Assembly: GCA_020637445.1 (NCBI GenBank)
Contig: JACJVZ010000001.1
Location: 992,001-1,056,000, forward strand
Direction: 5' to 3'
From: Calditrichota bacterium
GTDB lineage: Bacteria > Electryoneota > RPQS01
Length of the DNA stretch: 64,000 nt
The position numbers and the translations under genes are program-made. Below are positions 63,435 to 64,000 of this stretch, in pieces (positions within the stretch are counted from its first letter, which is position 1; the number at the start of each line of letters is the position of its first letter). The notes under the pieces are model-generated. The model made no database searches. It was not told the origin of the DNA and saw only the letters and a program-made list of their open reading frames with translations.

Positions 63435-64000
63435 TGACTGCCAACTCCGCCGTTACATCGTGGGTAGATGAGTGCGCAAAGCTGTGCAAGCCCGACAAAG
63501 TCCATTGGTGTGATGGTTCTGACGCCGAGCGTGACATGCTCACAAAGATGCTGCTGGACAGCGGTGAATTCACGCGCTTGAATGAGGCCAATTGGCCCAA
63601 CTGCTATCTCTATCGTTCCGACCCCACGGATGTCGCCCGTACCGAAAAAGTAACCTATATCTGCTCCGAAAAAGAATCCGACTGCGGCCCCACCAATAAC
63701 TATATGTCCCCGGCGCAGGCACAGGCGGAAATTCTGCCTCGCTATGCCGGTGCCATGAAGGGCCGCACAATGTACGTGCTTCCCTACGTCATGGGCCCAT
63801 TGGGAAGTCCCTACAGCAAAGTCGGCTTCCAGCTCACGGATTCCGTTTACGTCGTGCTGAACATGTTCATCATGGCGCGCGTCGGCGACAAGGCTTTGAA
63901 ACAACTTGGCGACTCCAAGGACTTCGTCAAGGGCATGCATTCGATCGGTGAATTGAAACCCGAGACTCGTGCCATCTGCCATTTCCCCGAAAGAAATGAA
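63435..64000 (+). CDS. pckG: Phosphoenolpyruvate carboxykinase (GTP), 5' part (cut by window edge)
   Basis: The first 188 residues are present. WVDECAKLCKPDKVHWCDGSDAER, MKGRTMYVLPYVMGPLGSP (with the Arg and Gly-rich substrate loop), and KVGFQLTDSVYVVLNMFIM are clear matches to the GTP-dependent family, as in animals and many bacteria, not the ATP type. GAGGA five bases before the ATG is the ribosome-binding site. It makes PEP from oxaloacetate for gluconeogenesis. Confidence 0.95.

Noticed and set aside
63435..64000. PEP carboxykinase as a selenoprotein next to selC
   Set aside because: The visible part has no in-frame TGA and its cysteines are encoded normally.
1..64000. CRISPR arrays, insertion sequences, phage genes
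   Set aside because: No spaced repeats, transposase or integrase motifs were seen on either strand.

Overview
The window is a gene-dense piece of a bacterial chromosome (about 60 protein genes, two tRNAs, no insertion sequence, prophage or CRISPR). Predicted outer-membrane barrels, an OmpA-like domain, an Mpl-type muropeptide ligase and diderm-style surface glycan genes point to a Gram-negative cell. A serine-palmitoyltransferase-like enzyme, a DUF6029-like barrel, GTP-type PEP carboxykinase and promoters of the form TTGnnn-17-TAnnTT suggest an uncultured member of the FCB (Fibrobacteres-Chlorobi-Bacteroidetes) neighbourhood, but this is inference; I cannot name a genus. Genes overlap by 1-35 bases in many places and TTG is a common start codon.

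Layout. 1-3.6 kb: a partial gene, a PPC/DUF296 protein, a deoxynucleoside kinase, a UbiA-like membrane protein, Maf and a RodZ-like protein. 3.6-8.5 kb: a poly-gamma-glutamate block (pgsB, pgsC, pgsW) followed by a secreted two-repeat protein and an outer-membrane barrel. 8.6-13.7 kb (minus strand): a five-gene operon with three membrane glycosyltransferases, a NodB-type deacetylase and a flippase-like integral membrane protein. 13.9-29.9 kb: ligA, efp, an OmpA-like protein, accBC, gcvH-gcvPA-gcvPB, an exonuclease-DinG helicase, methylmalonyl-CoA epimerase, uvrC and purL. 30-36.4 kb: tRNA-Arg(CCG), a Tic20-like protein, a serine palmitoyltransferase-like enzyme with a GNAT-type acyltransferase (a likely ceramide pair), a ComM-type ATPase, a divergent adenylate-forming enzyme and a bifunctional-nuclease-domain protein. 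36.5-43.9 kb: the fatty-acid operon yceD-rpmF-plsX-fabH-fabD-fabG-acpP-fabF-rnc plus a Nudix hydrolase.

43.9-56.3 kb: a PEGA-redoxin lipoprotein, a TlpA-like thioredoxin and an outer-membrane barrel; selA; an NfeD/slipin pair; a PEGA protein; an RluB-type pseudouridine synthase; a 74-residue CxxC protein; selB; gpmI. 56.3-60.9 kb: a surface glycan block (GT39-like, flippase, GT4-like, GT2). 60.9-64 kb: folD, mpl, tRNA-Sec (selC) and the start of PEP carboxykinase.

Points of most interest: selA, selB and selC all lie within 17 kb, and SelB has altered GTPase motifs; the poly-gamma-glutamate genes lack the usual CapA and are linked to outer-membrane genes; the putative ceramide synthase gene appears to start at an ATT codon behind a strong ribosome-binding site inside the preceding gene; LigA has lost one of its four zinc ligands.
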